Shown here piece after piece: positions 37,008-46,052 of a stretch of DNA of 64,000 nt (its first letter is position 1; each line of letters opens with the position of its first letter). Source of the stretch: CAVUFH01 sp963740835 (GTDB lineage: Bacteria > Actinomycetota > Acidimicrobiia > IMCC26256 > PALSA-610); NCBI GenBank assembly GCA_963740835.1, contig CAVUFH010000007.1, forward strand, positions 806,001 to 870,000, in the 5' to 3' direction. The notes under the pieces are model-generated. The model had not been told where the DNA came from and did no database searches. It saw only the letters and a program-made list of their open reading frames with translations. Made by a program: the position numbers and the translations under genes.

Positions 37008-40000
37008 GACGCGGATGGTACCGGCGCCGCTTCCGGCGGAGCGATCTCGGTGATGAGCGCGAGCAGCCCCTCGATCAACGCGGTCGCGCTCGTCGTCGTC
37101 ACCGGAACCACGATCGCGTCGGCGAGTACGGTCGATCGTGGTGCCAGTCGCTTCAGCCGCGCTTCCTGAGACTTTCTCAGCTCCAAGCCCTCGAAGCGGG
37201 CACGGTTCTTCTGCACCGACACCGAGGTGACGCCCAGCCGCAAGAGTTCGGCTCGCAGCCGCGCGACGTCGAGCAGTGCCGCGGCCGCCGGTGGTGGCGC
37301 TCCGTATCGGTCGTTCCACTCCGCGCGGACGTCGTCGACGTCGTCCATCGTGGTGACCGCCGCAAGCCGCCGGTAGGCCTCCATGCGCACGTCGTCGCGC
37401 TCGATGTAGTCGCGTGGGAGGTGAGCGGTGATCGGCAGGTCGATCTGCACCTCGGTCGGGTGCTCGCGCACGTCACCGGTGAGCTCACCCACCGCTTCCG
37501 TCACCATCTCGACGTACAGGTCGAAGCCGACCGCGGCGATGTGACCCGACTGCTCTGCGCCGAGCAGGTTGCCCGCACCGCGAATCTCGAGGTCCCGCAT
37601 CGCGATCTTGAAGCCCGATCCGAGGTCGGTGAACTCACCGATCGTCTTCAACCGCTCGTAGGCCTGCTCGGACAACGCACGGTCGGGCGGATAGAGGAGA
37701 TACGCATACGCGCGCTGACCGCGGCGGCCGACGCGGCCCCGCAGCTGGTAGAGCTGCGCGAGGCCGAGCATGTCGGCCCGGTCGACCACGAGCGTGTTGA
37801 CCGTCGGCATGTCGAGGCCGCTCTCGACGATCGTCGTGCACACGAGCACGTCGTATTCGCGGTCCCAGAACTGCAACACGACCTTCTCGAGCGAGCTCTC
37901 GTCCATCTGTCCGTGCGCGACCGCGACACGCGCGTCCGGCACCAGCTCCCGCACGTCCGCGGCGACATGCTGGATGTCACGCACGCGGTTGTGCACGAAC
38001 AGCACCTGACCTTCGCGCAGCATCTCGCGACGAATCGCTTCCGACGCAGCACGCGCGTCGTACTCGCCGACATACGTGAGGATCGGTTGACGGTCTTCCG
38101 GCGGTGTCTGCACGAGCGACAGATCGCGTATGCCGGTGAGCGACATCTCGAGCGTGCGCGGGATCGGTGTCGCCGTGAGCGTCAGCACGTCCACGTCGGT
38201 GCGCATCTTCTTGATGCGTTCCTTGTGCTGCACGCCGAACCGCTGCTCCTCGTCCACCACGAGCAGCCCGAGGTTCTTGAACTGGATGTCCTCGGAGAGC
38301 AGGCGGTGCGTCCCGATGATGATGTCGACCTGGCCTTCCTGCACACCCTGGACGACCTCGGCCTGCTCCTTCGCGGTCAGGAACCGTGACAACACCTCCA
38401 CCCGCACGGGATAGTTCGCGAAGCGTTCGCGGAACGTCTGTCCGTGCTGGCTCGCGAGCAGCGTGGTCGGCACGAGCACCGCGACCTGCGTGCCGTCGAA
38501 CACGGCCTTGGCCGCGGCGCGCAGCGCGACTTCCGTCTTGCCGTAGCCGACGTCGCCACAGATGAGCCGGTCCATCGGGATCGGCCGTTCCATGTCGGCC
38601 TTGGTCTCCGCGATCGCCTTGAGCTGGTCGGGTGTCTCTTCGTACGGGAACGCGTCCTCGATCTGCTGCTGGAACGGCCCGTCGGGCGCGAATGCGTGGC
38701 CAGGTGTCGCGAGCCGCTTGCGGTAGAGGATGACGAGCTCGGCCGCGATGTCGCGCACGGCGCGGCGCACCTTCGCCCGCGTCTTCTCCCAGTCGGCGCC
38801 GCCCATCTTCGACAGGCGCGGCTCTTCTCCGCCGGTGTACTTGCGGATGAGCCCGATGTCTTCCGAGTCGACGTAGACCCGGTCGCCCCCCTTGAACTCG
38901 ACCACGAGCCGGTCGCGCGTGATGCCGAACATCTCGCGCGTCTCCATGCCGAGGTAGCGGCCGATTCCGTGCACTCTGTGCACGACGAAGTCGCCCGCGG
39001 CGAGCCCCTCGTAGTAGTCGTGCCCCCGCCGAGCGCCGCGCGGTGTGCGGTGGACGCGCCGGCGGCCGGTGAGGTCGGCTTCGGCAACGAGCGCGAGGTG
39101 TGCCCCGGGGAGCACCGCGCCGCGATCGAGTGGCGCGACCACGACATCGGCGGGCGCACCGACCTCGGCGAGGATCTGCTCGATGCGCGCCTTGGAACCG
39201 GTTCCTTCTGCCGCGACGAGCACGCGGAAGCCATCGGCGCGCAGCGCGTTGATGCGCGCGCCCAGCCCGTCGACGTCGCCAACGACCGGATCGAACGCGC
39301 TCGCTGCGAGCACTGGGGTATCGGGGTTGTCCGGTCCCGCGAGCACGAGCGCGGTGCCGGCGCGCGTGTGCGCGAGCAGACGGTCGAACGAGAGCGACAA
39401 TCGCGGCGCGTCGGCCGGATCGGCCGCGCCCCACGTGGCTGCGAGCGACGACGCGAGCGCGAGCTCCTCGTCGAGTAGCTCCTGCGCGCGGTCGCGCAGC
39501 CGGCGCGGTTCGACGATGGCGACGAGCGCGCCGGCGGGCAGGAGATCGGAGAGCAGGTGCTCCTCGGCCGTCAGCCACGGCAGCCAAGACTCCATGCCGT
39601 CGAACGTCTGGCCGTCGGCCAAACGCTCCCACTGCTCACGGCCCCACGGATCGCTCTGCGACAACTCCATCGCACGAGCGCGCACGTCGTCGGTCGGCAG
39701 CAGTTCGCGCACCGGGAACACCCACATCTCGGCGAGGTCGCCGTGTGACCGTTGATCGGCCACCGAGAACTGCGAGAGCCGGTCGACCTCGTCACCCCAG
39801 AGGTCGATGCGCACGGGATGGTCTGCGGTGGACGGGTACACGTCGACGATCGAGCCGCGCACCGCGAGCTCCCCGCGCGCTTCGACTTGGTACTCGCGCC
39901 GGTACCCGATCGCGACGAGCCGCTCGACGAGGTCGTCGCGATCGAGCCGCGCGCCGGGCCGCACGACGATCGGCTCGACGTTCTCGACGTGCGGGCCCAG

Positions 40001-40394
40001 CCGCTGTACCAGCGCGCGGATCGGCGCCACGATCACGGCCGGGAGCTGTTGGCCCCCGGTCCGCAACCGCCACATCACGCGCAGGCGCCGTCCCATGGTC
40101 TCCGCGTTCGGCGACACCCGTTCGAACGGGAGCGTCTCCCACGCCGGGAACAGCTCGACCGCCTCCTCGCCGAGGTACTGGCGCAGGTCACCGGCGACCC
40201 GTTCGGCCTCCGCGCGGGTCGGCACCGCGACGAGCACCGGCCGCCGCGCCGTCGCGTTCGCGAGCGTCGCGGTGAAGATCGCGCGCGGGCTCGGGCACGG
40301 CCACGGTGTGGCCCAGTCCGGAACCCGCGGCGACGATCGTCGGATCGTCGGCGAGCAGCGTGGTCAGCCCGGCAAGGGGCGGAGTCTCAGGCAT
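37004..40394 (-). CDS. mfd: Transcription-repair coupling factor Mfd (frameshift near N-terminus)
   Basis: DNA translocase that removes stalled RNA polymerase and recruits the UvrA repair protein. The ORF open from about 40237 to 37004 has the UvrB-like homology region (DVYPSTADHPVRIDLWGDEVD; TDDVRARAMEL), the RNA polymerase interaction domain (GDFVVHRVHGIGRY; VEFKGGDRVYVDSEDI), the helicase motor with GDVGYGKTEVALRAA, VDEEQRFGVQHKER and LTATPIPRTLEMSLTG, and the TRG/relay domain. The missing start MPETPPLAGLTTLLADDP is in another frame (40394 to about 40285): joining needs a two-base change in the CGCGCG tract at 40281-40288. The corrected length is about 1130 residues, normal for Mfd. An assembly error there is likely, although truncation at an internal start cannot be excluded. 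Confidence 0.93.
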
Positions 40395-40466
40395 CGGGCA
40401 TGTTCGGGGAGGAGATACGCGCGCGGCACCCGGGACGCAAGCTGCACCCCGGGTCTCAATTCGTTG

Positions 40467-40507
40467 TTTGAAGCAGTGCGGGGCCGACGGCCCCGCCTGC
40501 CCTCAAA
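40467..40507. repeat. Hairpin A, downstream boundary of the AbiEi/DUF559-like gene
   Basis: Near-perfect inverted repeat. The core stem is GCGGGGCC-GAC-GGCCCCGC (40478-40496), extended outward by TTTGA...TCAAA arms. It has no T-run, so it is not a typical intrinsic terminator. It resembles hairpin B at 41530-41568 in sequence and orientation; both share a ...TTGAAGCAG...GGGGCC...GGCCCC... plan. Confidence 0.6.
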
Positions 40508-40510
40508 CGC

Positions 40511-41464
40511 TCAGCGTAGGGCCTTCCATTCCGCAAAGGTGAGCGGCGGCCGGGGCCGCGGCGCAGCGAGCCGGAGTGCGGAAGCGACCTGCTGCGCGAT
40601 CTGCAAGTCGGTGAACGCCGCGGTGAAGCTCAGGACGCGGAACCCCGCCAGCTGTAACTCGTTGTCTCGCAGCGCATCGCCGTCGAAGCCCGCTCGTGAG
40701 CGACGGAACTCGAACCCTTTGGCCTCCAACGCCAACCAGCGATCCGGGTAGCAGAGATCGATGCGGCGCTCCCTACCGTTCAGCACGACGCGGTACTGCG
40801 GGACCGGAAGCGGAAGACCGAATCGGAGGAGCGCGGCGTACACGAAGTCCTCGAGCACACTCTCGCGCTGCTCGGTATCCGCGACGCGGAGAGCGAGCAT
40901 GGTCGCCACGTTGCGCGGGCTACGACCAGGGGCGCGGCGGAGACGCTGCGCGGTCGCCTGGATGCGGCCGAGCGACGTCATGCGAAGCCGCAGCGCCTCG
41001 TCGGTCAGTCTCCCGAGATCGCGGATGGAGAGGCGAGACGAAAGGTCGACAACGATGCGGGTCGCTGTCGCAACTGGGATCGCTCCGAGCATGGTCACGT
41101 CTCGCTCGTCCAGCAGCCCGCTCCGGTGGAGGCGCACGCCCTCGAGTCTCGGGCAACGTTCGTAGAGAGTCGTTACCTCGAGTCGCGCCGGCGTCGGAAG
41201 AGGCAAGCCCAAGAGCTGGGCTGCAGTCTCGTGTGACGCGAACGCCGTCTTGCCCGCAGCCAGAACGGCCGCGAGGACGGTCTGTTCGCGCGACTTCGGC
41301 GCACCGGCGACTGCGTACACGTGCGGTCGCAGCTCGACGACCGCTCCGCGCGCGCGGAGCCCACGTATGACATCTCGGGTGACGCCGGCGCTCCGCAGCT
41401 GCTCGTAGGTGACGAGCCCGAGCTGCGCGGCGCCGAGCTCGTGAATGGTCTGGTGGCTACGCAC
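40511..41464 (-). CDS. AbiEi-antitoxin-like wHTH protein fused to a DUF559/Vsr-type endonuclease-like domain
   Basis: 317 residues. N-terminal part (about 1-80: IHELGAAQLGLVTYEQLRSAGVTRDVIRGLRARG) matches the winged-helix start of 'AbiEi antitoxin domain' proteins; the C-terminal part (about 225-300) has the DUF559/very-short-patch-repair-like fold, with RRIDLCYPDRWLALEAKGFEFR (a D-x-E-x-K pattern) then LQLAGFRVLSFT. Start chosen at GTG 41464 because TCGGAGGG lies just upstream; longer frames run into the hairpin. Function unknown: proteins of this type are multi-copy in some actinobacteria and often unlinked to a toxin partner; none is found next to this gene. It separates pth from mfd, which are often neighbours, and is flanked by two similar hairpins. 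Confidence 0.7.
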   Translation of the reverse strand: MRSHQTIHELGAAQLGLVTYEQLRSAGVTRDVIRGLRARGAVVELRPHVYAVAGAPKSREQTVLAAVLAAGKTAFASHETAAQLLGLPLPTPARLEVTTLYERCPRLEGVRLHRSGLLDERDVTMLGAIPVATATRIVVDLSSRLSIRDLGRLTDEALRLRMTSLGRIQATAQRLRRAPGRSPRNVATMLALRVADTEQRESVLEDFVYAALLRFGLPLPVPQYRVVLNGRERRIDLCYPDRWLALEAKGFEFRRSRAGFDGDALRDNELQLAGFRVLSFTAAFTDLQIAQQVASALRLAAPRPRPPLTFAEWKALR

Positions 41465-41529
41465 GCTTCCCTCCGACAGTGCGATGGGAAGCTGCACGCA
41501 CGGTACGCAACGCGTGCGACAGTTTGGGC

Positions 41530-41568
41530 TTGAAGCAGCATGGGGCCGCAGGCCCCGCTGCGCTTCAA
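41530..41568. repeat. Hairpin B, upstream boundary of the AbiEi/DUF559-like gene
   Basis: Inverted repeat with outer arms TTGAAGC (41530-41536) and GCTTCAA (41562-41568), and core GGGGCC-GCA-GGCCCC (41542-41556). It lies between the pth stop (41582) and the nuclease-like gene's start, 66 bp upstream. It shares its plan with hairpin A and has the same left-to-right order (TTGAAGCAG first). Confidence 0.6.
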
Positions 41569-41581
41569 TCAACGAGTCGAG

Positions 41582-42160
41582 TCAGGCAGTGCGGGCGTTG
41601 TACTTCGTCATCGCGGCGTCGACGCCTTCGGTGAGAATCAGCTCGACCGCGTCGGCCGCATCTTGCAGCGTCACGTCGATCTCGGCCCGTACGCGTTTGC
41701 CGAACTTGTTGAGCACATGGTCGGCGCCGCGCTCCTTCGACACCGGTTTGCCGACGCCGAGCCGCACCCGCAGGAACTCGTCGGTCTTCAGGTGCTGCAC
41801 GATCGAGCGCAGCCCGTTGTGCCCGGCGAGTCCGCCACCCACTTTCACCTTCAGCGCGGCCGGTGGCAGGTCGAGCTCATCGTGCACGATCACGATGTGC
41901 GACGGGTCGACGTCGAAGCGGCGTGCGAGCGCGCCGACCGCGAGACCGGAATCGTTCATGTACGTCAAGGGGACCGCAAGGGCGACGCGGCGTCCGTCGA
42001 TGCGCACCTCGGCGACGAGCGCGCGCTCCTTGCCCTTCCGCAACCGGCCGTCGTGACGACGCGCGAGGATCTCGACCACTTCCGCGCCGAGGTTGTGACG
42101 CGTCTTCGCGTATTCCTCGCCCGGGTTGCCGAGGCCGACCACCAACAAGTCGGTGGCCAT
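41582..42160 (-). CDS. pth: Peptidyl-tRNA hydrolase
   Basis: Releases peptides from peptidyl-tRNA that has dropped off the ribosome. 192 residues. Motifs: VVGLGNPGEEYAKTRHNLG with the catalytic His region, YMNDSGLAV with the conserved Asn, IVIVHDELDLPPAALKVKVGGGLAGHNGLRSI with Asp and the second Asn, and RVRLGVGKP. ATG start at 42160. It follows the ribosomal L25 gene on the same strand with only 3 bp between, as in many actinobacteria. Confidence 0.95.
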   Translation of the reverse strand: MATDLLVVGLGNPGEEYAKTRHNLGAEVVEILARRHDGRLRKGKERALVAEVRIDGRRVALAVPLTYMNDSGLAVGALARRFDVDPSHIVIVHDELDLPPAALKVKVGGGLAGHNGLRSIVQHLKTDEFLRVRLGVGKPVSKERGADHVLNKFGKRVRAEIDVTLQDAADAVELILTEGVDAAMTKYNARTA

Positions 42161-42163
42161 GCG

Positions 42164-42835
42164 TCAGGTCTCGTCGCCGCCGGACTCCTCGGAACCGGTG
42201 GCGGGCGCCTCGCCTTCGGCGCCTTCGGCCGCAGCTTCGCCTTCGGCGGCCTCGGCCTCTTCGCCGAGATCCATGCCGCGCGGCTGCACGACCTGTGCGA
42301 CCAGCTCGTCGGCATCGATCGTGATCGTCACCGACGCCGGCACCCGCAGGTCGCCGACACGGATCTGGTCGCCCATGTCCATCGTCGAAACGTCGTAGGT
42401 GATCGCGGGCGGCAGGTCGGCGGGCAACGCCTCGACGGTGATCGCGAACAGGTTCTGCTCGAGCAGGCCGCCGTTCTTCACACCCTCCGCTTCGCCCTCG
42501 AGGTGGAGCGGCACTTCCGCCACAACCGTCTGGTCGGCGCGGATGCGCACGAAGTCGACGTGCAGCACGGTGCCCTTCACGGGGTGGCGCTGGATCTGGC
42601 GGGCGAGCGCGAGCTGGTCGCCGCCGTCGCCGTCGAGCTGGAGCGTGATCACCGTGTTGGCGCCGGACGCGCCGGTGAGGATGTGTTGGAGCTCCCGCGC
42701 CGGGACCGTGACCGACAACGTGTCGGTGCCCAACCCGTAGACGACGGCGGGCACGAGGCCGTCGCGGCGCAACCGGCCGGCCGGGCGGCTGCCGAGCTCC
42801 GGGCGCGGCTTCGCGGACAGGGTTGCATCGGGCAT
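42164..42835 (-). CDS. rplY: 50S ribosomal protein L25/general stress protein Ctc
   Basis: 5S rRNA-binding ribosomal protein of the long CTC type. 223 residues: residues about 1-95 are the L25 beta-barrel (SAKPRPELGSRPAGRLRRDGLVPAVVYGLG; QRHPVKGTVLHVDFVRI), about 96-185 the TL5/CTC C-terminal domain (VPLHLEGEAEGVKNGGLLEQNL; LPADLPPAITYDVSTMDMGD), followed by an acidic Ala/Glu-rich tail. ATG 42835 is chosen because the following MPDATLS is the usual start. Order pth-rplY-prs-glmU is the typical actinobacterial arrangement. Confidence 0.95.
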   Translation of the reverse strand: MPDATLSAKPRPELGSRPAGRLRRDGLVPAVVYGLGTDTLSVTVPARELQHILTGASGANTVITLQLDGDGGDQLALARQIQRHPVKGTVLHVDFVRIRADQTVVAEVPLHLEGEAEGVKNGGLLEQNLFAITVEALPADLPPAITYDVSTMDMGDQIRVGDLRVPASVTITIDADELVAQVVQPRGMDLGEEAEAAEGEAAAEGAEGEAPATGSEESGGDET

Positions 42836-42885
42836 GGCGAACTCGAACCTTCTCGCTGGAAACGCGGGACGAGGGAGTTTACGGC

Positions 42886-43854
42886 CTAGACGTTGTCGCC
42901 GTCGAACAGCTCGCTCACCGAGCGCTCCTCGAACACCGCGTCGATCGTGTTCGCCACCAGGGGTGCGATCGAGAGCACCCGGAGGCTGTCGAAGCGCTTC
43001 TCGGACGGGATCGGCACCGTGTTGGTGACCACGACCTCCCGGATCGGCGCGTTCTTCAACCGGTCGACGGCCGGGCCCGAGAGCAGCCCGTGCGTCGCTG
43101 CGACGTAGACCTCTGACGCGCCCCGATCGATGAGCAGGTTGGCCGCGCTGACGACCGTGCCCGCGGTGTCGATCATGTCGTCGACGATCACGCACGTGCG
43201 CCCGTCGATCTCACCGACGACCTCCGTCGCGACCGCGACGTTGTGCGTCCCCTTCGGGCGGCGCTTGTCGATGAACGCGATGTCGCCGCCGAACCGATCG
43301 GCGTAGCGACGCGCGAGCTTGCCGCCGCCCGCGTCCGGCGCGACGAACACGGGCTCACCGTCGAGCGCGTGCCGGAGGTAGTCCTCGAGCACGGGCACCG
43401 CGGTGAGGTGGTCGACCGGGTAGTCGAAGAAGCCCTGGATCTGTCCGGTGTGCAGGTCGACGGTGAGCACACGGTGCGCGCCCGCGGCCGTGATGAGATC
43501 GGCGACGAGGCGCGCGCTGATCGGCTCGCGACCTTCGGCCTTCCGGTCCTGCCGCGCGTATCCGTAGAACGGGACGACCGCGGTGATGCGCTTCGCCGAC
43601 GCGCGCTTCGCCGCGTCGATCATGATCAGCTGCTCCATCAAGCGGTCGTTCGTCGGTTCGCAGTGCGACTGGAACACGAACACGTCCGCGCCGCGGATGT
43701 TCTCGCCGAAGCGGCAGTAGATCTCGCCGTTCGCGAACGTCGACAGCACCACTTCGCCGAGGGGCACCCCGAGGTGCTCCGCGACCTCGGTCGACAATTC
43801 CTCGTGGCCTCGACCCGCCACGAGCACGAGCCGCTTCTTTGTGACGAGTTCCAT
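42886..43854 (-). CDS. prs: Ribose-phosphate pyrophosphokinase
   Basis: Makes 5-phosphoribosyl-1-pyrophosphate from ribose 5-phosphate and ATP for purine, pyrimidine, His and Trp synthesis. 322 residues. Signatures: FANGEIYCRFGENIRGADVFVFQSHC, PFYGYARQDRK with ATP-binding Arg, the Mg2+/PRPP segment VLTVDLHTGQIQGFF, PDAGGGKLARRYA, and the PRPP loop VIVDDMIDTAGTVV. ATG at 43854 (MELVTKK) is directly followed upstream by the 65-bp tandem repeats, each offering an AGAGGAG-type sequence near an ATG. Confidence 0.97.
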   Translation of the reverse strand: MELVTKKRLVLVAGRGHEELSTEVAEHLGVPLGEVVLSTFANGEIYCRFGENIRGADVFVFQSHCEPTNDRLMEQLIMIDAAKRASAKRITAVVPFYGYARQDRKAEGREPISARLVADLITAAGAHRVLTVDLHTGQIQGFFDYPVDHLTAVPVLEDYLRHALDGEPVFVAPDAGGGKLARRYADRFGGDIAFIDKRRPKGTHNVAVATEVVGEIDGRTCVIVDDMIDTAGTVVSAANLLIDRGASEVYVAATHGLLSGPAVDRLKNAPIREVVVTNTVPIPSEKRFDSLRVLSIAPLVANTIDAVFEERSVSELFDGDNV

Positions 43855-44177
43855 GATTATGGGTCACTCCTCTTCGCGCCGACCGGGCCTTCGGCAGGCG
43901 GGGCTCCGCTGCGTTCCATGACTATGGGTCACTCCTCTTCGCGCCGACCGGGCCTTCGGCAGGCGGGGCTCCGCTGCGTTCCATGACTATGGGTCACTCC
44001 TCTTCGCGCCGACCGGGCCTTCGGCAGGCGGGGCTCCGCTGCGTTCCATGACTATGGGTCACTCCTCTTCGCGCCGACCGGGCCTTCGGCAGGCGGGGCT
44101 CCGCTGCGTTCCATGACTATGGGTCACTCCTCTTCGCGCCGACCGGGCCTTCGGCAGGCGGGGCTCCGCTGCGTTCC
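43853..44177. repeat. Five tandem copies of a 65-bp unit between prs and glmU
   Basis: Five head-to-tail units starting at 43853, 43918, 43983, 44048 and 44113, identical apart from ATGATT for ATGACT in the first copy. On the minus strand each unit reads an ATG, then a 20-codon ORF (MERSGAPPAEGPVGAKRSDP) and TAG, with AGAGGAG before the next unit's ATG. The glmU stop overlaps the first unit's ATG (TGATG), and the last unit ends in the prs start (ATGGAAC), the same seven bases that open each mini-ORF. This fits tandem duplication by recombination at ATGGAAC. No other gene lies in this 325-bp span. Confidence 0.9.
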
Positions 44178-44178
44178 A

Positions 44179-45591
44179 TCAGGCCCCTCCGCCGTCGCTC
44201 GGATCATCCTCGCGCACAGGACGGGCGACGCGTGCGGGAACGCCTTTTACGAGCATGCCCTCGGGCACATCGTGGGTGACGACCGATCCGGCACCCGTCT
44301 GCGAACCGGGCCCGAGCTCCACCGGTGCGACGAGGGAAGAGTGGACGCTCGTGTGCACACCGTCACCGATCTTGGTCCGGTGCTTGTGCAGGCCGTCGTA
44401 GTTCGCGGTGATCGTGCTGGCGCCAAGATTCGCGTCAGCGCCGATGTCGGCGTCGCCCACGTAGGAGAGATGCGGCACCTTGGTGCCCTCACCGATCTCC
44501 GAGTTCTTCACCTCCACATACGTGCCGATCTTGACGCCCGCCGCGAGCCGTGTGCCCGGGCGCAGGTAGGCGAAGGGCCCGATCGTGCAATCGTCGCCGA
44601 TCTCGGCGTCGGTCACCACCGCGTTGGCCAGCGTCACCCGCTCGCCCACGATTGCGTCCACGAGCCGGCAGTCGGGGCCGACCACCGAGCCCGCGCCGAT
44701 CGATGTCCGCCCTTCGAGGATCGTGCCGGGCAGGATCCGCACGTCGGGTTCGATCTCGACCGTCGCGTCCACGTACGTGCGGGCGGCGTCGACCATCGTC
44801 ACGCCGTCGCGCATCCACCGGCGGTTGATGCGGGCCCGCAGCTCGGCCTCGGCTTCGGCGAGCTGCGCGCGATCGTTGACCATGATCGCTTCGCCCGGGT
44901 CTTCGGCGATCATCGCGATCACCTTGTGCCCCGCGGCGCGCAGCACGCCCACGGCGTCGGTCAGGTAGTACTCACCTTGGGTGTTCTCCGGGCTCAAGCG
45001 GCGCAGCGCGGGCGCGAGCAGGTTGCGCCGGAAGCAGTAGATCGACGTGTTGATCTCGCCGATCTCGAGCTCCTCGGCGGTCGCGTCCGGGTGCTCGACG
45101 ATCCGCGCGATCCGGTCGTCCTTGTCGCGCACGACACGGCCGAGCCCGGTGGGATCGGGCACGTGCGCGGTCAGCACGGTCGCAGCCGCGTCCTGGATCC
45201 GGTGCTGCGTCGCGAGCTTCGCGATCGTCTCCGCTCGCACGAGCGGTGCGTCGCTCGGCAGCACGAGAATGTCGTCCTCGGCGTCGAGGTCATCGAAGAG
45301 CGTCAGCGCCACGCTCACCGCGTCGCCGGTGCCGCGCTGCACCCGCTGCTCGACGAACTCAACCGGCACTTCGGTGACGAGCTGTTCCTGCAAGGTCTTG
45401 GTGACGCGTTCTGCGCCGTGACCCACCACCACGACGATCCGGTCGAGCGGCAGCTCGGCCAGCGCGTCGACGACGTGGAGCACCATCGGGCGCCCGCACA
45501 ACGTGTGCAGCACCTTGGGCGTCCCGGATCGCATCCGGGTGCCTTCACCCGCGGCCAGCACGACGGCGGCGAGCGGTCGGTACTGGCTCAC
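44179..45591 (-). CDS. glmU: Bifunctional UDP-GlcNAc pyrophosphorylase/glucosamine-1-phosphate N-acetyltransferase
   Basis: Catalyses the last two steps to UDP-N-acetylglucosamine for peptidoglycan. 470 residues. The uridyltransferase domain is at residues about 1-235 (LAAVVLAAGEGTRMRSGTPKVLH; PSDAPLVRAET), the linker helix about 236-255, and the C-terminal left-handed beta-helix has hexapeptide repeats (GAGSVVGPDCRLVDAIVGERVTLANAVV) with NSEIGEGTKVPHLSYVGDADIG and the acetyl-CoA site LGASTITANYDG...KHRTKIGDG near the end. GTG start at 45591. Its TGA overlaps the first repeat mini-ORF. Confidence 0.96.
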   Translation of the reverse strand: MSQYRPLAAVVLAAGEGTRMRSGTPKVLHTLCGRPMVLHVVDALAELPLDRIVVVVGHGAERVTKTLQEQLVTEVPVEFVEQRVQRGTGDAVSVALTLFDDLDAEDDILVLPSDAPLVRAETIAKLATQHRIQDAAATVLTAHVPDPTGLGRVVRDKDDRIARIVEHPDATAEELEIGEINTSIYCFRRNLLAPALRRLSPENTQGEYYLTDAVGVLRAAGHKVIAMIAEDPGEAIMVNDRAQLAEAEAELRARINRRWMRDGVTMVDAARTYVDATVEIEPDVRILPGTILEGRTSIGAGSVVGPDCRLVDAIVGERVTLANAVVTDAEIGDDCTIGPFAYLRPGTRLAAGVKIGTYVEVKNSEIGEGTKVPHLSYVGDADIGADANLGASTITANYDGLHKHRTKIGDGVHTSVHSSLVAPVELGPGSQTGAGSVVTHDVPEGMLVKGVPARVARPVREDDPSDGGGA

Positions 45592-45646
45592 GCGAGGTCC
45601 AGAGATGTGTTGATGATCACCATGGCGTTCGGCCTCCCACGGTCGC

Positions 45647-45720
45647 TGGCTCGGGGGCGAGGGTTCGAACCTCGACTAGGGACTCCAAAGGACCCGGTGC
45701 TGCCGTTACACCACCCCCGA
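45647..45720 (-). tRNA. tRNA-Gln (anticodon TTG)
   Basis: 74-nt tRNA including encoded CCA. Acceptor TCGGGGG pairs with CCCCCGA; D arm GGTGTAACGGCAGCACC; anticodon loop CTTTGGA with anticodon TTG; T arm GAGGTTCGAACCTC. It lies 55 bp upstream of glmU on the same strand and 143 bp from the bS22 start on the other. Confidence 0.97.
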
Positions 45721-45863
45721 TCCGTTCCGACGATAGTGGCGCGGGACCCCTCGACCGGCGCGATTCCGATGCGATGACGACTGCGATCGGGTGCGCACTC
45801 AACCCGCGAATCAGGCCCGCGATTAGGAGTGCGGCGAGGAGTCCGGTACCGTGCCCCTTCGCC

Positions 45864-45965
45864 ATGGGCTCACTGATCAAGAAGCGCCGCAAGCGCATGC
45901 GGAAGAAGAAGCACAAGAAGCTGCTGAAGAAGACCCGCTGGCAACGTCGTCAGCAGGGCAAGTAA
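45864..45965 (+). CDS. Small basic ribosomal-protein-like protein, bS22/AURKAIP1-COX24 type
   Basis: 33 residues ([20 protein letters not shown], then [13 protein letters not shown]). It matches the mycobacterial 30S protein bS22 ([21 protein letters not shown]... from memory), which was found in the mycobacterial ribosome by cryo-EM; I cannot run a search, but the opening and the KKKHxKLL core are distinctive. The TAA stop is followed by a hairpin (CGCCCCGCGAGGGGCG) and GTTT, a likely terminator. Too short for standard ORF cut-offs, so it is often unannotated. The 60-residue upstream frame extension has no site and is probably not used. Confidence 0.85.
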   Translation: [33 protein letters not shown]

Positions 45966-45970
45966 GCAGC

Positions 45971-45996
45971 GGCCGCCCCGCGAGGGGCGGTCGTTT
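45971..45996 (+). terminator. Hairpin terminator after the bS22-like gene
   Basis: Stem GGCCGCCCC (45971-45979) with GGGGCGGTC (45984-45992), loop GCGA, followed by GTTT. The strong GC stem and short T-run six bases after the TAA stop fit an intrinsic terminator, although the T-run is brief. Confidence 0.6.
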
Positions 45997-46052
45997 CGCG
46001 TCCGGACGCGGCTGCGGAACTTTGCTCGCCGTCAGCCGCGATCGGTCGCCCC

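Noticed and set aside
40467..40507. Intrinsic terminator interpretation of hairpin A
   Set aside because: There is no T-run after the stem on either strand, and a similar hairpin exists on the other side of the gene, so I list it as a repeat.
43853..44177. CRISPR array
   Set aside because: The 65-bp units are directly adjacent without spacers and are identical, so it is a plain tandem repeat.
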